Source: AC2028 sp002373595
Lineage (GTDB): Bacteria; Bacillota; Clostridia; Lachnospirales; Lachnospiraceae
Assembly: GCA_946616365.1 (NCBI GenBank)
Contig: CAMOIX010000010.1
Coordinates: 3,912 to 67,911, forward strand
Direction of reading: 5' to 3'
Length of the DNA stretch: 64,000 bases
Positions 18,417 to 28,700 of the stretch are shown here, piece after piece. How positions within the stretch are numbered: the first letter of the stretch is position 1; the number at the start of each line of letters is the position of its first letter. The position numbers and the translations under genes are program-made. The notes beneath the pieces were generated by a model. That model had not been told where the DNA came from. It saw only the letters and a list, made by a program, of their open reading frames with translations, and ran no database searches.

Positions 18417-19011
18417 AAAGAGCGCTGCGGATACTTCAGACCTTAAGAAAGGTCTGAGACGCGAGATGCTCGGCATAAGGGATAGTCTTTCTCCTGATAT
18501 ACGCGAAAGGGGAAAGATCCTGATAACGGAAAGGATCCTCGGACATCAGTGGTTCTACAGATGTAAGAGGCTGATAGCTTTTTATCCGTACGGTTCGGAG
18601 ATAGATATAACAGATATCCTGTCAGAAGCGCTTAAACAGGGCAAAGAACTGTATCTGCCTGTCACATATCCGGAGGGTAAGGAGATACAGTTTTACAGAG
18701 TATATGATCTGAAGGATCTTAAAGAAGGATTTCGCGGGATACGGGAGCCTTCACCTGACAGTGATATGTATGTATATTCCGACGCTGACAGTCAGGCGGA
18801 ACCGGAGAGAGATTTTATGATCATGCCCGGAGTGGCATTTGATCTCATGAAGGGAAGACTCGGGTACGGCGGAGGATATTATGACAGATATCTTTCGAAC
18901 AAGGAGATGTTAAGACTTCATTCCGTAGCGGTCGGATTCAGGGAACAGATGATTGAAGAAGTGCCATGCAGTGATAAAGACATGAAACCTTATCAGATAA
19001 TATGTGTATGA
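18409..19011 (+). CDS. 5-formyltetrahydrofolate cyclo-ligase
   Basis: The enzyme converts 5-formyl-THF to 5,10-methenyl-THF with ATP, rescuing an inhibitory folate. The 200-residue protein has the N-terminal basic KKGLRREMLGIRDSLSPD and the nucleotide-binding C-terminal GRLGYGGGYYDRYL (about residues 148-161), both family hallmarks. It overlaps proB by 8 bp and is sandwiched between proB and proA. The insertion of a folate gene in a proline operon has no obvious metabolic reason. Confidence 0.93.
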   Translation: MTEKSAADTSDLKKGLRREMLGIRDSLSPDIRERGKILITERILGHQWFYRCKRLIAFYPYGSEIDITDILSEALKQGKELYLPVTYPEGKEIQFYRVYDLKDLKEGFRGIREPSPDSDMYVYSDADSQAEPERDFMIMPGVAFDLMKGRLGYGGGYYDRYLSNKEMLRLHSVAVGFREQMIEEVPCSDKDMKPYQIICV

Positions 19012-19039
19012 TCGGCAGATACATAAGAGAGGTAAAGAT

Positions 19040-20302
19040 ATGGCAATAGAAAATAAAGAACTGATACGTATCGGTGAAAATGCTGTTAAAGCGAAGTATG
19101 CTGCAGCTGCTCTTGGTACCGAACTTAAAAACAAGATATTAAGAGAGTGTGCCGGGGAACTGGTCGCTTGCAAAGGAGAACTTCTGTCGGCTAATGCCCT
19201 TGATATAAAGAAAGCCGAAGAAGCGGGTATGAATCCCGGACTTATAGACAGACTCAGACTATCGCCCGAGAGGATAGAAGGAATAGCCGAAGGTATCAGA
19301 CAGGTTGCAGATCTTCCGGACTATATCGGCGAAGTGATCGAGGAAACCACGAGACCGAACGGACTGAATATCAAAAAAGTCAGAGTTCCTCTCGGAGTAG
19401 TCGGGATAATATTTGAATCCAGACCGAATGTAACGGCTGACGCATTTTCACTTACATTTAAATCGGGAAATGCTGTGATACTCAAGGGCGGAAGTGATGC
19501 GCTCCGATCCAATATGGCTATCGTAGGCGCACTCAGAAGTGTCTGCGAGGAAAACGGTGTGGATCCGAATGTCGTTCAGCTGATCGAGCATACTGACCGC
19601 GCAGTGACCAAAGAATTCATGAAGATGAAAGAATATGTCGATGTGCTGATCCCAAGAGGAAGTGCAAGATTGATAAAGAGCGTCACGGAAGAAGCACTCA
19701 TTCCTGTTATAGAGACAGGATCCGGCAATTGCCATGTGTATGTCGACAAAGAGGCTGATCTCGATATGGCAACTGATATCATATTTAATGCCAAGACGCA
19801 GCGTATCAGCGTATGTAACGCTTGCGAATCGCTGATCGTTCACAGTGCGATAAAGGATGAATTCCTTCCCGTTCTTAAGAAGAGACTTGATGAGAAGAAT
19901 GTTGAGCTTCGTGCGGATGAGAGATCTTTTGAAGCGCTCGGTGGAGAAGCTGTTAAAGCGACTGAAGAGGATTTCGGTACAGAGTATCTGGATTATATCC
20001 TCTCTATCAAGACGGTTGACAGTGTGGAAGAAGCAATAGAACATATCAATAAGTATAATACCGGCCATTCTGAAGCAATCATTACAAAGGATGAAAGCAC
20101 TGCGGAGAAATTCCTTAACGGAGTGGATGCGGCATGTGTATATGTAAATGCCTCCACAAGATTTACCGACGGATTTGAATTCGGTTTCGGCGCGGAGATA
20201 GGTATCAGCACACAGATGCTGCACGCCAGAGGCCCTATGGGATTAAGGGAACTTACATCATATAAATATAAAGTATACGGCGACGGACAGGTCAGACAGT
20301 AG
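19040..20302 (+). CDS. proA: Gamma-glutamyl phosphate reductase
   Basis: ProA reduces gamma-glutamyl phosphate to glutamate semialdehyde with NADPH, the second step of proline synthesis. Signatures are VPLGVVGIIFESRPNVT, LKGGSDALRSN, IETGSGNCHVYVDKEADL and the active-site Cys in QRISVCNACESL. I chose ATG 19040 (420 residues), which has AGAGAGGT just upstream and starts at the family's normal N-terminus. An ATG at 19004 lies within the preceding gene. Confidence 0.96.
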   Translation: MAIENKELIRIGENAVKAKYAAAALGTELKNKILRECAGELVACKGELLSANALDIKKAEEAGMNPGLIDRLRLSPERIEGIAEGIRQVADLPDYIGEVIEETTRPNGLNIKKVRVPLGVVGIIFESRPNVTADAFSLTFKSGNAVILKGGSDALRSNMAIVGALRSVCEENGVDPNVVQLIEHTDRAVTKEFMKMKEYVDVLIPRGSARLIKSVTEEALIPVIETGSGNCHVYVDKEADLDMATDIIFNAKTQRISVCNACESLIVHSAIKDEFLPVLKKRLDEKNVELRADERSFEALGGEAVKATEEDFGTEYLDYILSIKTVDSVEEAIEHINKYNTGHSEAIITKDESTAEKFLNGVDAACVYVNASTRFTDGFEFGFGAEIGISTQMLHARGPMGLRELTSYKYKVYGDGQVRQ

Positions 20303-20317
20303 GAAAGAGGTGACAAA

Positions 20318-21805
20318 ATGGAGAAGATAAGAACAAGATATGCACCGAGCCCCACAGGAAGGATGCATGTAGGAAATTTAAGATCGGCGCTTTATGAATT
20401 CCTTATCGCCAAGCATGCAGGCGGTGATTTCATGCTCCGTATAGAGGATACGGATCAGGAAAGATTCGTTGAGGGAGCTACCGAGATCATATACCGTACG
20501 CTTGAAAAGACCGGCATGACCTACGATGAAGGACCCGATAAAGACGGAGGATACGGTCCCTATGTTCAGAGTGAGCGTATGAAGACCGGTATCTATATGA
20601 AGTACGCCAAGGAACTCATTGAGAAGGGTGAGGCATATTATTGCTTCTGCGATAAGGAGAGACTGGCTTCCCTTAAGACTTACGTGAGCGAGGGAGATGA
20701 TGCTGATGAGGGTAAGACCATCACGGTATATGACAAGCATTGTCTTGGACTCTCCAAGGAAGAGGTTGAGAAGAATCTCGCCGAGGGTAAGCCCTTTGTC
20801 ATCAGACAGAATATCCCTAATGAGGGTACGACCACTTTCCATGATGAACTCTACGGAGATATCACGGTGGAGAATTCGGAACTCGATGACATGATACTTA
20901 TCAAATCCGACGGATATCCGACTTATAATTTTGCGAATGTTATCGATGATCACACGATGAATATCACCCATGTCGTAAGAGGAAATGAGTATCTTTCTTC
21001 ATCGCCCAAGTATGTGAGACTCTATGATGCTTTCGGATGGAAAGTGCCTGTATATATCCATCTTCCTCTGATCACGGATGAGAATCATCATAAGCTTTCA
21101 AAGAGAAGCGGACATGCTTCGTTTGAAGATCTCCTGGAGCAGGGATTTGTATCCGAGGCTATAGTCAACTATGTGGCACTTCTTGGATGGAGCCCTGAGG
21201 ACAATAACGAGATATTCAGTCTTAAGGAGCTTATAGAGAAATTTGATTATCGTCGTATCAGCAAGTCGCCTGCAGTATTTGACATCGTTAAGCTTCGCTG
21301 GATGAACGGTGAATACCTTAAGGCAATGGATGAGGATAAATTCTACGAGATGGCAAAGCCCTACCTTGAGAAATCTCTTCCCGGATTCTCCGAGGATAAG
21401 CTCCGAAAGATATCGGCTATGGTCAAATCGAGGATAGAAGTATTCCCCGATATCGAGAGTCATGTTGATTTCTTCAGAGCGCTTCCCGATTATGATATCG
21501 GGATGTATACTCATAAGAAGATGAAGACGGATGCAGCTTCATCACTGCAGGTGCTTAAGGATGTGCTTCCTTTGCTGGAGGCTCATAGTGAATATACCAA
21601 CGACTCGCTCTATGAGATGCTGCTTGGATATATAGGTGAGAAGGGTTACAAGAACGGATATGTAATGTGGCCCATAAGGACAGCTCTTTCCGGCAAGCAG
21701 ATGACCCCTGCCGGAGCTACAGAGATCCTTGAGATCCTCGGAAAGGAAGAATCCCTTGCCAGACTTCGCGATGGGATCACAAGGCTTGAAAAAGCAGCCA
21801 CCTGA
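20318..21805 (+). CDS. gltX: Glutamyl-tRNA synthetase
   Basis: A class I aminoacyl-tRNA synthetase that charges tRNA-Glu. The 495 residues show the HIGH-type motif within RYAPSPTGRMHVGNLRSALY, LRIEDTDQERF, and the KMSKS-type loop KLSKRSG (about residue 259). A helical anticodon-binding domain follows. Whether it also mischarges tRNA-Gln cannot be read from the sequence. The Shine-Dalgarno gaaagaggtg lies upstream. The helicase pseudogene begins inside its 3' end. Confidence 0.97.
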   Translation: MEKIRTRYAPSPTGRMHVGNLRSALYEFLIAKHAGGDFMLRIEDTDQERFVEGATEIIYRTLEKTGMTYDEGPDKDGGYGPYVQSERMKTGIYMKYAKELIEKGEAYYCFCDKERLASLKTYVSEGDDADEGKTITVYDKHCLGLSKEEVEKNLAEGKPFVIRQNIPNEGTTTFHDELYGDITVENSELDDMILIKSDGYPTYNFANVIDDHTMNITHVVRGNEYLSSSPKYVRLYDAFGWKVPVYIHLPLITDENHHKLSKRSGHASFEDLLEQGFVSEAIVNYVALLGWSPEDNNEIFSLKELIEKFDYRRISKSPAVFDIVKLRWMNGEYLKAMDEDKFYEMAKPYLEKSLPGFSEDKLRKISAMVKSRIEVFPDIESHVDFFRALPDYDIGMYTHKKMKTDAASSLQVLKDVLPLLEAHSEYTNDSLYEMLLGYIGEKGYKNGYVMWPIRTALSGKQMTPAGATEILEILGKEESLARLRDGITRLEKAAT

Positions 21806-23663
21806 TCTTGACGGCCTCAACGAAGCGCAAAAGAAGGCGGTTTATTCCGAAGATAAAGCCATTCTATTGCTGGCAGGCCCCGGAAGCGGTAAAACTTACA
21901 CGATCGTAAAAAGACTCCTCTGTCTTATTCATGACAGAGGAGTCCCTCCCGAAAAGATACTGGTCATCACTTTTACGAGAGATGCAGCGAGATCGATGGA
22001 AAAGAGATTTCGCGACACATCGGGGGAGGATCTCCCCATTGTATTCGGAACATTTCATTCAGTCTTTTACAATATCGTTCGCATATCGCGAGGGATCTCG
22101 GGTAACGGGATCGTTTCAGAAGAGATTAAAAAGAAGATAATATCGGATCTAATGATCAAGATCACAGGAGAAACTGACAGGGACGAAGTTTCTTTATTTG
22201 TCATGCATTTCATAAGTGCGATGTCTGAATATAAAAATACGCTGGATAAGGAAAAGGCAATAAGCCTTATCGGAGACAAGTATGCAGACAGATTTTTTGA
22301 TGTACTCCGGGCATACGAATCTTTGAGAAAGAAAAAGAGAATACTGGACTTTGATGATATGGTCTATGACTGTATGAATATATTCGCAGAGGATGAGAGA
22401 ACCAGAAATGATTGGAACAGGAGATTTGATCATATACTTGTGGATGAGTTTCAGGATATTAATCCCTCTCAGTATGAAACACTGAAACTCCTTACGGGAA
22501 AAAGATCAAATATCTTTGCGGTTGGTGATGACGATCAGTCCATATACGGATTCAGGGGATCGAGGCCGGAATGCATGAAGCGATTTGAGAATGAATATTC
22601 AGCAACCGTAATGGAATTGGATATTAATTACAGGAGCTTTCCTTGTATTGTGAATGCTGCCGGTCGTGTTATACAGAAGAATAAAAACAGATACGAAAAG
22701 CATATAAAGTCATACCTCGAAGAAAACGTCGGAACTGTTCCTGCAAAAGAGTAGGGAGAGGTCCAAATAAAGAAATTCGAATCCGAAGAAGATGAATATG
22801 AGTTTGCTGAAAAGATGATAAGAGAGAGAGGCAGTAGCAGTATGGCTCTGCTTTTTAGGACCAATGTATCAATGCAGTCATTTGCTTCGCGTTTAATGCG
22901 CTCTAATATTGAGTTTCACATGAAGGAGAAGGTCTCCTGCATTTATGATCACTTCATTGCTGTTGATATACTGTCTTATCTGAGGATAGTTTTCGAATGT
23001 GCAGATATGGACGATCATCTTAGGATCAGAAACAGACCAAACAGATTTCTGGGGAGAGAGGCTTTTTACGGTAAAGGGAATCCTCTTGTAAATGCAAAGA
23101 GGTATTATGCTTTGAACTCAGATGCTCCTTTCAGGAAGGAACGACTTCAGGCTGTTTCGGAACTTGAGAAGGATATATCTTTCATGCGGAAGCTTAGGAT
23201 AAGCGGGATGATAAGGTATATCTGCGAAAAAACAGGATATAAGAGATATATAAACAAACAGGCAGGAAATGATAGTGGGAAACAGCGTGAATATGCAGAT
23301 ATCATCAGATTCCTGATAGGAGAATCGGAGGCATTTGAAGATGTCACGGAGTGGGATGCATACATTGAAAAGTACAGAGAAGAACTACCGAAAAAGCATG
23401 AAAGAGTCGAAAATCGCTATGATGATCTTGTGTGGCTAATGACAGCGCATGCTTCAAAGGGATTGGAATTTGATAAAGTAATAATACCCGGATGCATTGA
23501 AGGAGAGTATCCTCACGGTAAAATGCCGGATCAGGATACTCTGGAGGAGGAGAGAAGAGTATTCTATGTAGCAATGACGAGAGCAAAAAGCAATCTCCTC
23601 ATAACGTATACGGAATCGGAAGACGGGAAAATACGAAAGAGCAGATTCATTAATGATATGTGA
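21771..23663 (+). pseudogene. UvrD/PcrA-type DNA helicase interrupted by an in-frame amber codon
   Basis: Two open segments (to 22751, and from 22755) lie in the same frame and together make one superfamily 1 helicase of about 630 codons. The first part has Walker A LLAGPGSGKTYTIVKRLL, motif II ILVDEFQDINPSQYE, motif III AVGDDDQSIYGFRGS and motif IV ELDINYRS. The second has motif V TAHASKGLEFDKVIIPG and motif VI RRVFYVAMTRAKSNLL. A single TAG at 22752-22754 (codon 328) separates them, with no frameshift and intact coding on both sides. A CAG-to-TAG change is the simplest cause. The start is uncertain; ATG 21771 overlaps gltX by 35 bp. The downstream part could reinitiate at ATG 22815, but that start has no good Shine-Dalgarno. 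Confidence 0.85.
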
Positions 23664-23688
23664 CAAATGTTATTTTTTCTGATATACT
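23660..23688 (+). promoter_or_regulatory. Predicted sigma-A promoter for the histidine kinase operon
   Basis: GTGACA (23660-23665), a 17-base spacer and TATACT (23683-23688). The -35 hexamer overlaps the stop codon of the helicase pseudogene. It is the only promoter-like sequence in the 61-bp gap before the kinase gene. Confidence 0.6.
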
Positions 23689-23724
23689 TTAATATCGGTT
23701 TTTCTGTAGATTGGAGGAAAGAGC

Positions 23725-25791
23725 TTGAACGAAAGTAGTATTCAAAAAAACAGCGCACATGTTTCGGTTCTGGTCATCCTTACTTTATCGGCTTTTGGTG
23801 CCATCATTGAGAGTATAACCCAAAATTTGGAATACTGGGTACCGCCTCTTATCCTGGCCGGTATCATTGCGGCGTGGGTTTTTCATATTATTCAGTATGG
23901 AAGCGCTGTGCGAAGAGAAAATTTTTATTTCATATATGCTCTTATTCTTGCTTTCTATCATGGCGCACATGATTCAGGTTTCTTTGATATCGTAGTAATC
24001 TCTGCACTTGTCATGATCACTTTTTTGACATTCGCGCGTCCGATCATGCTCAAAATTGCGCTTCTTGAGTATTTTATCCTGATGTTCATGCAGATATATA
24101 CAGCACTCGGAACGGATGGTTTTGTTTTTGATTCACTTGTAGTATACAGGATCGCACTTCATACAGCGATCGAACTTGGAATTTTTTATATTCTTGGCGG
24201 CATCCTGCGGAGAGAGGTTGCGGATGCTGAAATTATCAGAAAAAGGGATTCAGAACGCGATCAGGTAAGCAAGGAGATTGAGGATTTCCTCTCAAATGTA
24301 TCTCACGAACTCAGGACTCCCGTAAATGTGATCAACGGTATGTCTTCCATTATCCTTAAAAAAGAGGACAGAGATGATGTGAAGTCCATCAGAGAAGCGG
24401 GAGACAGGCTTTTCCATCAGATAGAGGATATACAGGATTACAGTGAGATACAGAGAAATGATCTTGTCATTGAAAATGAGAGATATATGATCACATCTCT
24501 TCTCAATGATATTTTGGCCAAGTTCAATATGTATGATAAAGCCAAGGACCTTGATCTGATCGTAGATCTCGATCCGATGGTACCCTCGATGATGGTGGGT
24601 GATATCGGAAAACTCCATAAGATAATGAGACATCTTCTGGATAATGCCGTGAAGTTTACAAAACGCGGTGGTATCTATGTTAAGATCTCAGCTATTAGAA
24701 GAGAATACGGAGTAAACCTGATAGTTGAAGTGACCGATACCGGAATCGGAATGTCGAGGAAGGATATAAACAGTATATCCAACGGTCTCTATCAGGCAAA
24801 TAAGGGCAGAAACAGAAGCACAGGCGGTATCGGCCTTGGACTTTATATTGTCTACGGATTCGTCAGAATTATGAACGGTTTTGTAAATATAGACAGTGAG
24901 AGAGGAAAGGGAACAACTGTAAGGTTCAGTATCGCGCAACAGGTTGTGGACTCTACGCCCTGCCTGAAGCTTGAGCCCGGAATGGACAGGAGAGTTGCTG
25001 TGTATGAGAAACCTGACAGTTATTCTATGGCTGCTCTCAGAGGATTCTATCAGTCGATGGCAATGAATATCGCTACGGGATTAAGCCTTTTAATTCACTC
25101 GGCAGGCAGTCTTGAAGAATTAAAGACAATTATAGCGGATGAGAATATCACGCATCTCTTTATCGGGGATGAGGAGTATGCCGAGAGCCCTTCGTATTTT
25201 GATGTGCTGGCTATGAACGGCATGACGATAGCTGTATCTGCCACGAAAGGATTTAAGGCTGCACCCGGCAGCAAGGTTGTTGTTATGCCTCAGCCGCTTT
25301 ACGGATATCCGATAGTAAGGATACTTAACGGTTATATGGATGATTTACTAACTGACAGCAGCGAGCTTGAAGAAAAGCCGGAACTTGCCGGGATGAGAGC
25401 TCTGGTCGTGGATGACGAACCTATGAATCTTGTTGTTGCCAGCGGATTGTTCAGGGAGTACGGAATGATAATTGATACCGCAAAGAGCGGTAAAGAATCT
25501 ATCGATAAATACTCCAAGAATAATTATGACATAGTCTTCATGGATCATATGATGCCTGAGATGGACGGAGTGGAGGCTATGAAACGGATCAGGATGATCT
25601 CATCACAGGATTCCAGACCCGTAAAGATAGTTGCGCTTACAGCCAATGCGGTGAGCGGTGCGAGAGAGATGTTTGAAAAAGAAGGATTTGACGGATTTAT
25701 CAGTAAACCCATCATTATTGCCGATTTTGAAAAGACTATGAACAAATTGACGGGTACCGTACAGAGTACAAAGAAAGCAGGTGCGGTATGA
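23725..25791 (+). CDS. Membrane hybrid sensor histidine kinase with pseudo-receiver and receiver
   Basis: A 688-residue sensor. About six membrane segments fill residues 10-170, with no large extracellular loop. They are followed by the dimerisation domain with the phosphoacceptor His194 in SHELRTPVNV, and an ATPase domain (LDNAVKF, DTGIGMS, GIGLGLYIV). A receiver-like domain without a conserved Asp comes next (about 425-545). A true receiver follows, with Asp607 in FMDHMMPEMDG. The start is TTG 23725, supported by ggaggaa at 23713-23719. It overlaps the next kinase by 4 bp, so the two are made together and may exchange phosphate or form heterodimers. Confidence 0.9.
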   Translation: MNESSIQKNSAHVSVLVILTLSAFGAIIESITQNLEYWVPPLILAGIIAAWVFHIIQYGSAVRRENFYFIYALILAFYHGAHDSGFFDIVVISALVMITFLTFARPIMLKIALLEYFILMFMQIYTALGTDGFVFDSLVVYRIALHTAIELGIFYILGGILRREVADAEIIRKRDSERDQVSKEIEDFLSNVSHELRTPVNVINGMSSIILKKEDRDDVKSIREAGDRLFHQIEDIQDYSEIQRNDLVIENERYMITSLLNDILAKFNMYDKAKDLDLIVDLDPMVPSMMVGDIGKLHKIMRHLLDNAVKFTKRGGIYVKISAIRREYGVNLIVEVTDTGIGMSRKDINSISNGLYQANKGRNRSTGGIGLGLYIVYGFVRIMNGFVNIDSERGKGTTVRFSIAQQVVDSTPCLKLEPGMDRRVAVYEKPDSYSMAALRGFYQSMAMNIATGLSLLIHSAGSLEELKTIIADENITHLFIGDEEYAESPSYFDVLAMNGMTIAVSATKGFKAAPGSKVVVMPQPLYGYPIVRILNGYMDDLLTDSSELEEKPELAGMRALVVDDEPMNLVVASGLFREYGMIIDTAKSGKESIDKYSKNNYDIVFMDHMMPEMDGVEAMKRIRMISSQDSRPVKIVALTANAVSGAREMFEKEGFDGFISKPIIIADFEKTMNKLTGTVQSTKKAGAV

Positions 25792-28700
25792 AAAAAATGA
25801 TCGATCTGATAAAAAACTATGTAGGTGATGTCGACAGGAGTTTTAAAGAGAGGACTTTCGTAGTTCTTACTTTTACTGCTGAATTTATAGTTACTTTGTC
25901 TCTTATCAGGAATCTTTTGATAAGGTCAGGTTTTATTCCCTGCATTACTCTGTTTATCGTTGTCCTTATCACGCCTGTCATCACTTACGTTTGTGTAAGA
26001 GGCAATAGGGTAGAGACAGCCACGAGGATAATCTCCTTAAGTATCATCCTGGTCGTTATGCCGGTGATCTTCTTCTACAGAGGCGGATCAAACGGTCCCG
26101 GGGTTATTTGGTTTATATTTACATATCTGTATACAGGACTTGTCCTTAACGGCAGATGGCGCGTTTTCTCCGTTATCCTCAATACTTTATCGATATTTGT
26201 GATATTCAGTATAGGATATTACAGACCGGACCTGATATATACACAATCGGATGTAATGATGTATTTCGATCTGGCGACATCTGTTGTCGAAGTGGGCTTT
26301 GTCTGCTATATAATGACAAGATTCCAGAGTCTCCTCTTCGAAAAGGAAAATGAAAGAGCAAAAGAAGAAGCAAAGAAATTTGAAGATCTGAATAAATCGC
26401 AAAACCGTTTCTTCTCTAATATGAGTCACGAGATAAGGACTCCTATAAATTCCATTCTGGGACTTAATGAGATAATCCTCAGACAGGAGGATGCATCCGA
26501 TGAGATCATAAAAGATGCTCGAAATATTCAGGGCGCAGGTAATATGCTCCTTTCTCTTGTCAATGATATTCTCGATATCAGCAAGATAGAAGCCGGCAAG
26601 ATGGATATAGTATCCGTGAACTATGGTCTGGCCGGACTTGTGTCAGAGATCGTTAATATGATATGGCTCCGTTCCAGCCAGAAAAAACTTGCTCTCGAAG
26701 TATATGTTGACCCCTCTATTCCCGGAGAACTGTTCGGTGACGAGGTCAAGATCAAGCAGATACTCATAAACTTGCTTAATAACGCAGTAAAGTATACCCA
26801 AGAAGGTTCTGTGACTTTGAGGATCGAGAAAGAGGAAATGTCCGGAGATGATGTGCATATACTTTTCTCTGTTACGGATACGGGTATGGGAATAAGACAG
26901 GATGCCATCCCTTATCTTTTTGATGCATTTCAGAGAATGGATGAAGAGAAGAATAGAAAGATCGAAGGAACCGGTCTTGGACTTGCGATTGTAAAACAGC
27001 TTGTCGATCTCATGGACGGTACTATAACGGTCAACAGTATCTACACAGCGGGATCCACATTTGTTGTGTCGCTCTGGCAAAAGATCTCTGATCCGACTCC
27101 TGTCGGCGAAATCAGCATTGGCAATCTTGGAAACAGCAGAAGATCAAAGAAATATGAAGCCGGTTTTACGGCTCATGACGCTTACGTTTTGATAGTTGAT
27201 GATAATGAGATGAATCTCGAGGTCGAGAAGAAACTGCTCGACGGAACCGGGCTTATTGTTGATACTGCTACGAGCGGTGAAGCTGCGCTGGCCAAGACTG
27301 TTATAAACAGATATGATGTGATCCTTATGGATCATCTCATGCCCGGAATGGACGGTATAGAGTGTCTCGAGAGGATAAGGACTCAGGTCGGCGGTCTGAA
27401 TACCGGTTCGCCCGTTGTTGTACTGACTGCAAATGCAGGAGCTGAGGAGAGAGCACTTTACAATTCGAGCGGATTTGACGGGTATCTTATCAAACCTGTA
27501 TCCGGTGCTGCGCTGGAGGATATGCTCCTGAGTCATATCCGCGAGAGCAAGATCGTCAAGAAGACAGATGCCGGTATGAGTGTAAGAGAGATGAAGACTG
27601 CGAGAGGATACAGTCATAAACTTCCGGTCCTTATTACCACCAATTCAATGTGTGATCTACCCTCGTATGTTTACAGGAATTATCCTATAGATGCCATACC
27701 CGTAACTATCCGTATAGATGATAAGATTTACTATGACGGATACGAAGCAGGTCCCGATGAGATACTTAGATATATATCTGATGGATCCGAGTGCGTTACT
27801 GAGCCTCCTACAGTTGAAGAATTTAAAAAGTTCTTCTCCGAAGGCTTAAAGAGGGCTCATCAGATTGTTCATATTGCTTATTCCGCAGATATAAGCAAAG
27901 AATATGAAAATGCGGATGATGCTTCCAGATCGTTCGGAAATGTCTTTGTTGTTGATTCGGAAAATGCAACAAGCTCAGTTGGAATGCTGGTGCTTATCGC
28001 TTATAAGATGACAAGGCAGGGACTTCCTGTGGACAAGATTATTGAAGTACTTGATCTGGCCAAGAAAAATACGAGTTGCAGTTTTATGCTCGCAAGCTCT
28101 GAAATGATGATGAGAAGAGGCATTATCAGCAAGGGTTTGCATAGTACTTTGTCATCGCTTAATCTGCATCCATTGATCTATGTTAAGGATAATAAGTTCA
28201 AATTTTCCAGAGTTTTCATGGGAGATCTGAAGAAATCTTATGAGAAATATGTAGATCATGTACTTAGCAAAAAAATAAATCCCGACCCGGATCTGGTTTT
28301 TATCGAGCATATCGGTGTATCAGAAGAAATGATCGAGTATATAAAGAGTCTGGTACTTGCGAAGTATCCTTTCAAACATGTTATCTTGCAGAAGGTTTCC
28401 GCGGCAACTGCACTTAATATCGGCTCCGGATCTATAGGACTCATGTTTTTCAAGAAGGGTGAGATGCCTTGCAGTATAGGAATGCTCCTGCCTGATGAGA
28501 CGGAAGAAGCGTATGAAGATGAAAATGCCTTTGAAGATGAGGGTGATTTTCGCGAAGAATACAGTAATCCCGATAATGCGAAAACGGAGCCTGTCAAGGA
28601 ACACGAAGCGAAATGGTATGAAAGTATAGATGGACTTGATCCTGACATTGCTCTCAAAAACAGCGGATCCGAGGAGAACCTCCGAATGGTACTTGAGATC

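Noticed and set aside
22815..23663. The second helicase segment as an independent gene
   Set aside because: It starts in the middle of the helicase fold, lacks its own ribosome-binding site, and is in frame with the first segment.
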